A stretch of DNA of 64,000 nucleotides from positions 620,001 through 684,000 of the forward strand of contig NW_027096032.1 in the NCBI RefSeq assembly GCF_040115645.1, written 5' to 3'. Shown here in pieces: positions 35,139 through 47,669 of this stretch. Every line of letters begins with the position of its first letter. The first letter of the stretch is position 1. Both the position numbers and the translations under genes were made by a program. The notes under the pieces were generated by a model. That model worked only from the letters and a program-made list of their open reading frames with translations. It made no database searches and was not told the DNA's origin. This DNA is from Euwallacea fornicatus. Its lineage: Eukaryota > Arthropoda > Insecta > Coleoptera > Curculionidae.

Positions 35139-38100
35139 GCTCAAACACACATCTTTCGCGACTTTTCAAGATTTGAACCTCCGTAACTTCGACAAATGAG
35201 CTCCAAATACCTTCAAAATTTGACCACAGAATCACCTCTTTGAGCACTTCATCATGACTCATAAGGCTTCATTCTGTCTTGGTGAGTTTTCTAGAAAACG
35301 AGTAATTTATGTGCTCAAACACACATCTTTCGTGACTTTTCAAGATTTGAACCTACGTAACTTCGGCAAATGAGCTCCAAATACCTTCAAAATTTGACCA
35401 CAGAATCACCTCTTTGACCTCTTCATCATGACTCATAAGGCTTCATTCTGTCTTGGTGAGTTTTCTAGAAAACGAGTAATTTATGTGCTCAAACACACAT
35501 CTTTCGTGACTTTTCAAGATTTGAACCTCCGTAACTTCGGCAAATGAGCTCCAAATACCTTCAATATTTAATAACAGAATAACCTCGTTGAGCACTTCAT
35601 CATGACTCATAAGGCTTCATTCTGTCTTGGTGAGTTTTCTAGAAAACGAGTAATTTATGTGCTCAAACACACATCTTTCGTGACTTTTCCAGATTTGAAC
35701 CTCCGTAACTTCGGCAAATGAGCTCCAAATACCTTCAATATTTAATAACAGAATAACCTCGTTGAGCACTTCATCATGACTCATAAGGCTTCATTCTGTC
35801 TTGGTGAGTTTTCTAGAAAACGAGTAATTTATGTGCTCAAACACACATCTTTCGTGACTTTTCCAGATTTGAACCTCCGTAACTTCGGCAAATGAGCTCC
35901 AAATACCTTCAATATTTAATAACAGAATAACCTCGTTGAGCACTTCATCATGACTCATAAGGCTTCATTCTGTCTTGGTGAGTTTTCTAGAAAACGAGTA
36001 ATTTATGTGCTCAAACACACATCTTTCGTGACTTTTCAAGATTTGAACCTACGTAACTTCGGCAAATGAGCTCCGAATACCTTCAAAATTTAATAACAGA
36101 ATAACCTCGTTGAGCACTTCATCATGACTCATAAGGCTTCATTCTGTCTTGGTGAGTTTTCTAGAAAACGAGTAATTTATGTGCTCAAACACACATCTTT
36201 CGTGACTTTTCCAGATTTGAACCTCCGTAACTTCGGCAAATGAGCTCCAAATACCTTCAATATTTAATAACAGAATAACCTCGTTGAGCACTTCATCATG
36301 ACTCATAAGGCTTCATTCTGTCTTGGTGAGTTTTCTAGAAAACGAGTAATTTATGTGCTCAAACACACATCTTTCGTGACTTTTCAAGATTTGAACCTCC
36401 GTAACTTCGGCAAATGAGCTCCAAATACCTTCAATATTTAATAACAGAATAACCTCGTTGAGCACTTCATCATGACTCATAAGGCTTCATTCTGTCTTGG
36501 TGAGTTTTCTAGAAAACGAGTAATTTATGTGCTCAAACACACATCTTTCGTGACTTTTCCAGATTTGAACCTCCGTAACTTCGGCAAATGAGCTCCAAAT
36601 ACCTTCAATATTTAATAACAGAATAACCTCGTTGAGCACTTCATCATGACTCATAAGGCTTCATTCTGTCTTGGTGAGTTTTCTAGAAAACGAGTAATTT
36701 ATGTGCTCAAACACACATCTTTCGTGACTTTTCCAGATTTGAACCTCCGTAACTTCGGCAAATGAGCTCCAAATACCTTCAATATTTAATAACAGAATAA
36801 CCTCGTTGAGCACTTCATCATGACTCATAAGGCTTCATTCTGTCTTGGTGAGTTTTCTAGAAAAAGAGGAATTTATGTGCTCAAACACAAATCTTTCGCG
36901 ACATTTCAAGATTTGAACCTCCGTAACTTCGACAAATGAGCTCCAAATACCTACAAAATTTGACCACAGAATCACCTCTTTGAGCACTTCATCATGACTC
37001 ATAAGGCTTCATTCTGTCTTGGTGAGCTTTCTAGAAAAAGAGTAATTTATGTGCTCAAACACACAACTTTCGTGACTTTTCAAGATTTGAACCTCCGTAA
37101 CTTCGGCAAATGAGCTCCAAATACCTTCAAAATTTGACAACAGAATAACCTCGTGGAGCTCGTCATCATGACTCATAATGCTTCATTCTGTCTTGGTGAG
37201 TTTTCTAGAAAACGAGTAATTTATGTGCTCAAACACACATCTTTCGTGACTTTTCAAGATTTGAACCTCCGTAACTTCGGCAAATGAGCTCCAAATACCT
37301 TCAAAATTTGACCACAGAATCACCTCTTTGAGTACTTCATCATGACTCATAAGTCTTCATTCTGTCTTGGTGAGTTTTCTAGAAAAAGAGTAATTTATGT
37401 GCTCAAACACACAACTTTCGTGACTTTTCAAGATTTGAACCTCCGTAACTTCGGCAAATGAGCTCCAAATACCTTCAATATTTAATAACAGAATAACCTC
37501 GTTGAGCTCTTCATCATGACTCATAAGGCTTCATTCTGTCTTGGTGAGTTCTCTAGAAAAAGAGGAATTTATGTGCTCAAACACAAATCTTTCGCGACTT
37601 TTCAAGATTTGAACCTCCGTAACTTCGACAAATGAGCTCCAAATACCTACAAAATTTGACCACAGAATCACCTCTTTGAGCACTTCATCATGACTCATAA
37701 GGCTTCATTCTGTCTTGGTGAGTTTTCTAGAAAACGAGTAATTTATGTGCTCAAACACACATCTTTCGTGACTTTTCAAGATTTGAACCTCCGTAACTTC
37801 GGCAAATGAGCTCCAAATACCTTCAAAATTTGACCACAGAATCACCTCTTTGATCTCTTCATCATGACTCATAAGGCTTCATTCTGTCTTGGTGAGTTTT
37901 CTAGAAAACGAGTAATTTATGTGCTCAAACACACATCTTTCGTGACTTTTCAAGATTTGAACCTCCGTAACTTCGGCAAATGAGCTCCAAATACCTTCAA
38001 AATTTGACCACAGAATCACCTCTTTGATCTCTTCATCATGACTCATAAGGCTTCATTCTGTCTTGGTGAGTTTTCTAGAAAACGAGTAATTTATGTGCTC

Positions 38101-39663
38101 AAACACACATCTTTCGTGACTTTTCAAGATTTGAACCTCCGTAACTTCGGCAAATGAGCTCCAAATACCTTCAATATTTAATAACAGAATAACCTCGTTG
38201 AGCACTTCATCATGACTCATAAGGCTTCATTCTGTCTTGGTGAGTTTTCTAGAAAACGAGTAATTTATGTGCTCAAACACACATCTTTCGTGACTTTTCA
38301 AGATTTGAACCTACGTAACTTCGGCAAATGAGCTCCAAATACCTTCAAAATTTGACCACAGAATCAACTCTTTGATCTCTTCATCATGACTCATAAGGCT
38401 TCATTCTGTCTTGGTGAGTTTTCTAGAAAACGAGTAATTTATGTGCTCAAACACACATCTTTCGTGACTTTTCAAGATTTGAACCTACGTAACTTCGACA
38501 AATGAGCTCCGAATACCTTCAAAATTTAATAACAGAATAACCTCGTTGAGCACTTCATCATGACTCATAAGGCTTCATTCTGTCTTGGTGAGTTTTCTAG
38601 AAAACGAGTAATTTATGTGCTCAAACACATATCTTTCGTGACTTTTCCAGATTTGAACCTCCGTAACTTCGGCAAATGAGCTCCAAATACCTTCAATATT
38701 TAATAACAGAATAACCTCGTTGAGCACTTCATCATGACTCATAAGTCTTCATTCTGTCTTGGTGAGTTTTCTAGAAAACGAGTAATTTATGTGCTCAAAC
38801 ACACAACTTTCGTGACTTTTCAAGATTTGAACCTCCGTAACTTCGGCAAATGAGCTCCAAATACCTTCAAAATTTGACCACAGAATCACCTCTTTCAGCA
38901 CTTCATCATGACTAATAAGGCTTCATTCTGTCTTGGTGAGTTTTCTAGAAAACGAGTAATTTATGTGCTCAAACACACAACTTTCGTGACTTTTCAAGAT
39001 TTGAACCTCCGTAACTTCGGCAAATGAGCTCCAAATACCTTCAAAATTTGACCACACAATCACCTCTTTGATCTCTTCATCATGACTCATAAGGCTTCAT
39101 TCTGTCTTGGTGAGTTTTCTAGAAAACGAGTAATTTATGTGCTCAAAGACACATCTTTCGTGACTTTTCAAGATTTGAACCTCCGTAACTTCGGTAAATG
39201 AGCTCCAAATACCTTCAATATTTAATAACAGAATAACCTCGTTGAGCACTTCATCATGACTCATAAGGCTTCATTCTGTCTTGGTGAGTTTTCTAGAAAA
39301 CGAGTAATTTATGTACTGAAACACATATCTTTCGTGACTTTTCAAGATTTGAACCTCCGTAACTTCGGCAAATGAGCTCCAAATACCTTCAAAATTTGAC
39401 CACAGAATCACCTCTTTGATCTCTTCATCATGACTCATAAGGCTTCATTCTGTCTTGGTGAGTTTTCTAGAAAACGAGTAATTTATGTGCTCAAACACAC
39501 ATCTTTCGTGACTTTTCCAGATTTGAACCTCCGTAACTTCGGCAAATGAGCTTCAAATATCTTCAAAATTTGACAACAGAACCACCTCGTGAAGCTCTTC
39601 ATCATGATTTCATAAGGCTTCATTCTGTCTTGGTGAGTTCTCTAGAAAAAGAGGAATTTATGT
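35139..39663 (+). repeat. Block P: 26-mer higher-order repeat (4525 bp)
   Basis: This is the longest form of the block family. Order of landmark monomers: GCGAC/CGACAAATG; CCTACG; several AATATTTAATAAC monomers including GCTCCGAATACC; AAAAAGAGG with CGACATTTC; GAGCTTTCTAG then CATAATGC; CATAAGTC; TTCTCTAGAAAAAGAGG; two TTGATCTC; CAACTCTTTG; CGACAAATG with CCGAATACC; CACATATC; TTTCAGCAC; CCACACAATC; AAAGACAC with CGGTAAATG; GTACTGAAAC; and the 175-bp type D monomer. A private change is TTTGACCTCTTC near 35415. Confidence 0.9.
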
Positions 39664-42600
39664 GCTCAAACACACATCTTTCGCGACTTTTCAAGATTTG
39701 AACCTCCGTAACTTCGACAAATGAGCTCCAAATACCTTCAAAATTTGACCACAGAATCACCTCTTTGAGCACTTCATCATGACTCATAAGGCTTCATTCT
39801 GTCTTGGTGAGTTTTCTAGAAAACGAGTAATTTATGTGCTCAAACACACATCTTTCGTGACTTTTCAAGATTTGAACCTACGTAACTTCGGCAAATGAGC
39901 TCCAAATACCTTCAAAATTTGACCACAGAATCACCTCTTTGATCTCTTCATCATGACTCATAAGGCTTCATTCTGTCTTGGTGAGTTTTCTAGAAAACGA
40001 GTAATTTATGTGCTCAAACACACATCTTTCGTGACTTTTCAAGATTTGAACCTCCGTAACTTCGGCAAATGAGCTCCAAATACCTTCAATATTTAATAAC
40101 AGAATAACCTCGTTGAGCACTTCATCATGACTCATAAGGCTTCATTCTGTCTTGGTGAGTTTTCTAGAAAACGAGTAATTTATGTGCTCAAACACACATC
40201 TTTCGTGACTTTTCCAGATTTGAACCTCCGTAACTTCGGCAAATGAGCTCCAAATACCTTCAATATTTAATAACAGAATAACCTCGTTGAGCACTTCATC
40301 ATGACTCATAAGGCTTCATTCTGTCTTGGTGAGTTTTCTAGAAAACGAGTAATTTATGTGCTCAAACACACATCTTTCGTGACTTTTCCAGATTTGAACC
40401 TCCGTAACTTCGGCAAATGAGCTCCAAATACCTTCAATATTTAATAACAGAATAACCTCGTTGAGCACTTCATCATGACTCATAAGGCTTCATTCTGTCT
40501 TGGTGAGTTTTCTAGAAAACGAGTAATTTATGTGCTCAAACACACATCTTTCGTGACTTTTCAAGATTTGAACCTACGTAACTTCGGCAAATGAGCTCCG
40601 AATACCTTCAAAATTTAATAACAGAATAACCTCGTTGAGCACTTCATCATGACTCATAAGGCTTCATTCTGTCTTGGTGAGTTTTCTAGAAAACGAGTAA
40701 TTTATGTGCTCAAACACACATCTTTCGTGACTTTTCCAGATTTGAACCTCCGTAACTTCGGCAAATGAGCTCCAAATACCTTCAATATTTAATAACAGAA
40801 TAACCTCGTTGAGCACTTCATCATGACTCATAAGGCTTCATTCTGTCTTGGTGAGTTTTCTAGAAAACGAGTAATTTATGTGCTCAAACACACATCTTTC
40901 GTGACTTTTCAAGATTTGAACCTCCGTAACTTCGGCAAATGAGCTCCAAATACCTTCAATATTTAATAACAGAATAACCTCGTTGAGCACTTCATCATGA
41001 CTCATAAGGCTTCATTCTGTCTTGGTGAGTTTTCTAGAAAACGAGTAATTTATGTGCTCAAACACACATCTTTCGTGACTTTTCCAGATTTGAACCTCCG
41101 TAACTTCGGCAAATGAGCTCCAAATACCTTCAATATTTAATAACAGAATAACCTCGTTGAGCACTTCATCATGACTCATAAGGCTTCATTCTGTCTTGGT
41201 GAGTTTTCTAGAAAACGAGTAATTTATGTGCTCAAACACACATCTTTCGTGACTTTTCCAGATTTGAACCTCCGTAACTTCGGCAAATGAGCTCCAAATA
41301 CCTTCAAAATTTGACAACAGAATAACCTCGTGGAGCTCGTCATCATGACTCATAATGCTTCATTCTGTCTTGGTGAGTTTTCTAGAAAACGAGTAATTTA
41401 TGTGCTCAAACACACATCTTTCGTGACTTTTCAAGATTTGAACCTCCGTAACTTCGGCAAATGAGCTCCAAATACCTTCAAAATTTGACCACAGAATCAC
41501 CTCTTTGAGCACTTCATCATGACTCATAAGTCTTCATTCTGTCTTGGTGAGTTTTCTAGAAAAAGAGTAATTTATGTGCTCAAACACACAACTTTCGTGA
41601 CTTTTCAAGATTTGAACCTCCGTAACTTCGGCAAATGAGCTCCAAATACCTTCAATATTTAATAACAGAATAACCTCGTTGAGCTCTTCATCATGACTCA
41701 TAAGGCTTCATTCTGTCTTGGTGAGTTCTCTAGAAAAAGAGGAATTTATGTGCTCAAACACAAATCTTTCGCGACTTTTCAAGATTTGAACCTCCGTAAC
41801 TTCGACAAATGAGCTCCAAATACCTACAAAATTTGACCACAGAATCACCTCTTTGAGCACTTCATCATGACTCATAAGGCTTCATTCTGTCTTGGTGAGT
41901 TTTCTAGAAAACGAGTAATTTATGTGCTCAAACACACATCTTTCGTGACTTTTCAAGATTTGAACCTCCGTAACTTCGGCAAATGAGCTCCAAATACCTT
42001 CAAAATTTGACCACAGAATCACCTCTTTGATCTCTTCATCATGACTCATAAGGCTTCATTCTGTCTTGGTGAGTTTTCTAGAAAACGAGTAATTTATGTG
42101 CTCAAACACACATCTTTCGTGACTTTTCAAGATTTGAACCTCCGTAACTTCGGCAAATGAGCTCCAAATACCTTCAAAATTTGACCACAGAATCACCTCT
42201 TTGATCTCTTCATCATGACTCATAAGGCTTCATTCTGTCTTGGTGAGTTTTCTAGAAAACGAGTAATTTATGTGCTCAAACACACATCTTTCGTGACTTT
42301 TCAAGATTTGAACCTCCGTAACTTCGGCAAATGAGCTCCAAATACCTTCAATATTTATTAACAGAATAACCTCGTTGAGCACTTCATCATGACTCATAAG
42401 GCTTCATTCTGTCTTGGTGAGTTTTCTAGAAAACGAGTAATTTATGTGCTCAAACACACATCTTTCGTGACTTTTCAAGATTTGAACCTCCGTAACTTCG
42501 GCAAATGAGCTCCAAATACCTTCAATATTTATTAACAGAATAACCTCGTTGAGCACTTCATCATGACTCATAAGGCTTCATTCTGTCTTGGTGAGTTTTC

Positions 42601-43492
42601 TAGAAAACGAGTAATTTATGTGCTCAAACACACAACTTTCGTGACTTTTCAAGATTTGAACCTCCGTAACTTCGGCAAATGAGCTCCAAATACCTTCAAA
42701 ATTTGACCACAGAATCACCTCTTTCAGCACTTCATCATGACTAATAAGGCTTCATTCTGTCTTGGTGAGTTTTCTAGAAAACGAGTAATTTATGTGCTCA
42801 AACACACAACTTTCGTGACTTTTCAAGATTTGAACCTCCGTAACTTCGGCAAATGAGCTCCAAATACCTTCAAAATTTGACCACACAATCACCTCTTTGA
42901 TCTCTTCATCATGACTCATAAGGCTTCATTCTGTCTTGGTGAGTTTTCTAGAAAACGAGTAATTTATGTGCTCAAAGACACATCTTTCGTGACTTTTCAA
43001 GATTTGAACCTCCGTAACTTCGGTAAATGAGCTCCAAATACCTTCAATATTTAATAACAGAATAACCTCGTTGAGCACTTCATCATGACTCATAAGGCTT
43101 CATTCTGTCTTGGTGAGTTTTCTAGAAAACGAGTAATTTATGTACTGAAACACATATCTTTCGTGACTTTTCAAGATTTGAACCTCCGTAACTTCGGCAA
43201 ATGAGCTCCAAATACCTTCAAAATTTGACCACAGAATCACCTCTTTGATCTCTTCATCATGACTCATAAGGCTTCATTCTGTCTTGGTGAGTTTTCTAGA
43301 AAACGAGTAATTTATGTGCTCAAACACACATCTTTCGTGACTTTTCCAGATTTGAACCTCCGTAACTTCGGCAAATGAGCTTCAAATATCTTCAAAATTT
43401 GACAACAGAACCACCTCGTGAAGCTCTTCATCATGATTTCATAAGGCTTCATTCTGTCTTGGTGAGTTCTCTAGAAAAAGAGGAATTTATGT
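39664..43492 (+). repeat. Block Q: 22-mer version (3829 bp)
   Basis: It begins and ends like block P. It lacks two monomers at the CGACATTTC/GAGCTTTC position, leaving a hybrid monomer at 41230-41403. The CAACTCTTTG, CCGAATACC and CACATATC monomers near the end are replaced by two AATATTTATTAAC monomers. Confidence 0.9.
41230..41403 (+). repeat. Hybrid monomer at a two-monomer deletion junction
   Basis: The left half (CATCTTTCGTG, CCAGATTTG) matches the tenth monomer of block P. The right half (GACAACAGAATAACC, GTGGAGCTCGTC, CATAATGC) matches the twelfth. The monomer is a normal 174 bp long. This is what unequal exchange between aligned but non-corresponding monomers would leave. Confidence 0.8.
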
Positions 43493-46400
43493 GCTCAAAC
43501 ACACATCTTTCGCGACTTTTCAAGATTTGAACCTCCGTAACTTCGACAAATGAGCTCCAAATACCTTCAAAATTTGACCACAGAATCACCTCTTTGAGCA
43601 CTTCATCATGACTCATAAGGCTTCATTCTGTCTTGGTGAGTTTTCTAGAAAACGAGTAATTTATGTGCTCAAACACACATCTTTCGTGACTTTTCAAGAT
43701 TTGAACCTACGTAACTTCGGCAAATGAGCTCCAAATACCTTCAAAATTTGACCACAGAATCACCTCTTTGATCTCTTCATCATGACTCATAAGGCTTCAT
43801 TCTGTCTTGGTGAGTTTTCTAGAAAACGAGTAATTTATGTGCTCAAACACACATCTTTCGTGACTTTTCCAGATTTGAACCTCCGTAACTTCGGCAAATG
43901 AGCTCCAAATACCTTCAATATTTAATAACAGAATAACCTCGTTGAGCACTTCATCATGACTCATAAGGCTTCATTCTGTCTTGGTGAGTTTTCTAGAAAA
44001 CGAGTAATTTATGTGCTCAAACACACATCTTTCGTGACTTTTCCAGATTTGAACCTCCGTAACTTCGGCAAATGAGCTCCAAATACCTTCAATATTTAAT
44101 AACAGAATAACCTCGTTGAGCACTTCATCATGACTCATAAGGCTTCATTCTGTCTTGGTGAGTTTTCTAGAAAACGAGTAATTCATGTGCTCAAACACAC
44201 ATCTTTCGTGACTTTTCAAGATTTGAACCTACGTAACTTCGGCAAATGAGCTCCGAATACCTTCAAAATTTAATAACAGAATAACCTCGTTGAGCACTTC
44301 ATCATGACTCATAAGGCTTCATTCTGTCTTGGTGAGTTTTCTAGAAAACGAGTAATTTATGTGCTCAAACACACATCTTTCGTGACTTTTCCAGATTTGA
44401 ACCTCCGTAACTTCGGCAAATGAGCTCCAAATACCTTCAATATTTAATAACAGAATAACCTCGTTGAGCACTTCATCATGACTCATAAGGCTTCATTCTG
44501 TCTTGGTGAGTTTTCTAGAAAACGAGTAATTTATGTGCTCAAACACACATCTTTCGTGACTTTTCAAGATTTGAACCTCCGTAACTTCGGCAAATGAGCT
44601 CCAAATACCTTCAATATTTAATAACAGAATAACCTCGTTGAGCACTTCATCATGACTCATAAGGCTTCATTCTGTCTTGGTGAGTTTTCTAGAAAACGAG
44701 TAATTTATGTGCTCAAACACACATCTTTCGTGACTTTTCCAGATTTGAACCTCCGTAACTTCGGCAAATGAGCTCCAAATACCTTCAATATTTAATAACA
44801 GAATAACCTCGTTGAGCACTTCATCATGACTCATAAGGCTTCATTCTGTCTTGGTGAGTTTTCTAGAAAACGAGTAATTTATGTGCTCAAACACACATCT
44901 TTCGTGACTTTTCCAGATTTGAACCTCCGTAACTTCGGCAAATGAGCTCCAAATACCTTCAATATTTAATAACAGAATAACCTCGTTGAGCACTTCATCA
45001 TGACTCATAAGGCTTCATTCTGTCTTGGTGAGTTTTCTAGAAAAAGAGGAATTTATGTGCTCAAACACAAATCTTTCGCGACATTTCAAGATTTGAACCT
45101 CCGTAACTTCGACAAATGAGCTCCAAATACCTACAAAATTTGACCACAGAATCACCTCTTTGAGCACTTCATCATGACTCATAAGGCTTCATTCTGTCTT
45201 GGTGAGCTTTCTAGAAAAAGAGTAATTTATGTGCTCAAACACACAACTTTCGTGACTTTTCAAGATTTGAACCTCCGTAACTTCGGCAAATGAGCTCCAA
45301 ATACCTTCAAAATTTGACAACAGAATAACCTCGTGGAGCTCGTCATCATGACTCATAATGCTTCATTCTGTCTTGGTGAGTTTTCTAGAAAACGAGTAAT
45401 TTATGTGCTCAAACACACATCTTTCGTGACTTTTCAAGATTTGAACCTCCGTAACTTCGGCAAATGAGCTCCAAATACCTTCAAAATTTGACCACAGAAT
45501 CACCTCTTTGAGTACTTCATCATGACTCATAAGTCTTCATTCTGTCTTGGTGAGTTTTCTAGAAAAAGAGTAATTTATGTGCTCAAACACACAACTTTCG
45601 TGACTTTTCAAGATTTGAACCTCCGTAACTTCGGCAAATGAGCTCCAAATACCTTCAATATTTAATAACAGAATAACCTCGTTGAGTTCTTCATCATGAC
45701 TCATAAGGCTTCATTCTGTCTTGGTGAGTTCTCTAGAAAAAGAGGAATTTATGTGCTCAAACACAAATCTTTCGCGACTTTTCAAGATTTGAACCTCCGT
45801 AACTTCGACAAATGAGCTCCAAATACCTACAAAATTTGACCACAGAATCACCTCTTTGAGCACTTCATCATGACTCATAAGGCTTCATTCTGTCTTGGTG
45901 AGTTTTCTAGAAAACGAGTAATTTATGTGCTCAAACACACATCTTTCGTGACTTTTCAAGATTTGAACCTCCGTAACTTCGGCAAATGAGCTCCAAATAC
46001 CTTCAAAATTTGACCACAGAATCACCTCTTTGATCTCTTCATCATGACTCATAAGGCTTCATTCTGTCTTGGTGAGTTTTCTAGAAAACGAGTAATTTAT
46101 GTGCTCAAACACACATCTTTCGTGACTTTTCAAGATTTGAACCTCCGTAACTTCGGCAAATGAGCTCCAAATACCTTCAAAATTTGACCACAGAATCACC
46201 TCTTTGATCTCTTCATCATGACTCATAAGGCTTCATTCTGTCTTGGTGAGTTTTCTAGAAAACGAGTAATTTATGTGCTCAAACACACATCTTTCGTGAC
46301 TTTTCAAGATTTGAACCTCCGTAACTTCGGCAAATGAGCTCCAAATACCTTCAATATTTAATAACAGAATAACCTCGTTGAGCACTTCATCATGACTCAT

Positions 46401-47669
46401 AAGGCTTCATTCTGTCTTGGTGAGTTTTCTAGAAAACGAGTAATTTATGTGCTCAAACACACATCTTTCGTGACTTTTCAAGATTTGAACCTACGTAACT
46501 TCGGCAAATGAGCTCCAAATACCTTCAAAATTTGACCACAGAATCAACTCTTTGATCTCTTCATCATGACTCATAAGGCTTCATTCTGTCTTGGTGAGTT
46601 TTCTAGAAAACGAGTAATTTATGTGCTCAAACACACATCTTTCGTGACTTTTCAAGATTTGAACCTACGTAACTTCGACAAATGAGCTCCGAATACCTTC
46701 AAAATTTAATAACAGAATAACCTCGTTGAGCACTTCATCATGACTCATAAGGCTTCATTCTGTCTTGGTGAGTTTTCTAGAAAACGAGTAATTTATGTGC
46801 TCAAACACATATCTTTCGTGACTTTTCCAGATTTGAACCTCCGTAACTTCGGCAAATGAGCTCCAAATACCTTCAATATTTAATAACAGAATAACCTCGT
46901 TGAGCACTTCATCATGACTCATAAGTCTTCATTCTGTCTTGGTGAGTTTTCTAGAAAACGAGTAATTTATGTGCTCAAACACACAACTTTCGTGACTTTT
47001 CAAGATTTGAACCTCCGTAACTTCGGCAAATGAGCTCCAAATACCTTCAAAATTTGACCACACAATCACCTCTTTGATCTCTTCATCATGACTCATAAGG
47101 CTTCATTCTGTCTTGGTGAGTTTTCTAGAAAACGAGTAATTTATGTGCTCAAAGACACATCTTTCGTGACTTTTCAAGATTTGAACCTCCGTAACTTCGG
47201 TAAATGAGCTCCAAATACCTTCAATATTTAATAACAGAATAACCTCGTTGAGCACTTCATCATGACTCATAAGGCTTCATTCTGTCTTGGTGAGTTTTCT
47301 AGAAAACGAGTAATTTATGTACTGAAACACATATCTTTCGTGACTTTTCAAGATTTGAACCTCCGTAACTTCGGCAAATGAGCTCCAAATACCTTCAAAA
47401 TTTGACCACAGAATCACCTCTTTGATCTCTTCATCATGACTCATAAGGCTTCATTCTGTCTTGGTGAGTTTTCTAGAAAACGAGTAATTTATGTGCTCAA
47501 ACACACATCTTTCGTGACTTTTCCAGATTTGAACCTCCGTAACTTCGGCAAATGAGCTTCAAATATCTTCAAAATTTGACAACAGAACCACCTCGTGAAG
47601 CTCTTCATCATGATTTCATAAGGCTTCATTCTGTCTTGGTGAGTTCTCTAGAAAAAGAGGAATTTATGT
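43493..47669 (+). repeat. Block R: 24-mer version (4177 bp)
   Basis: It resembles block P but lacks the CAAGATTTG copy of the third monomer's AATATTTAATAAC group and the TTTCAGCAC monomer. It carries GTAATTCATGTG at 44181 and TTGAGTTCTTC near 45685, both shared with block R'. Confidence 0.9.
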
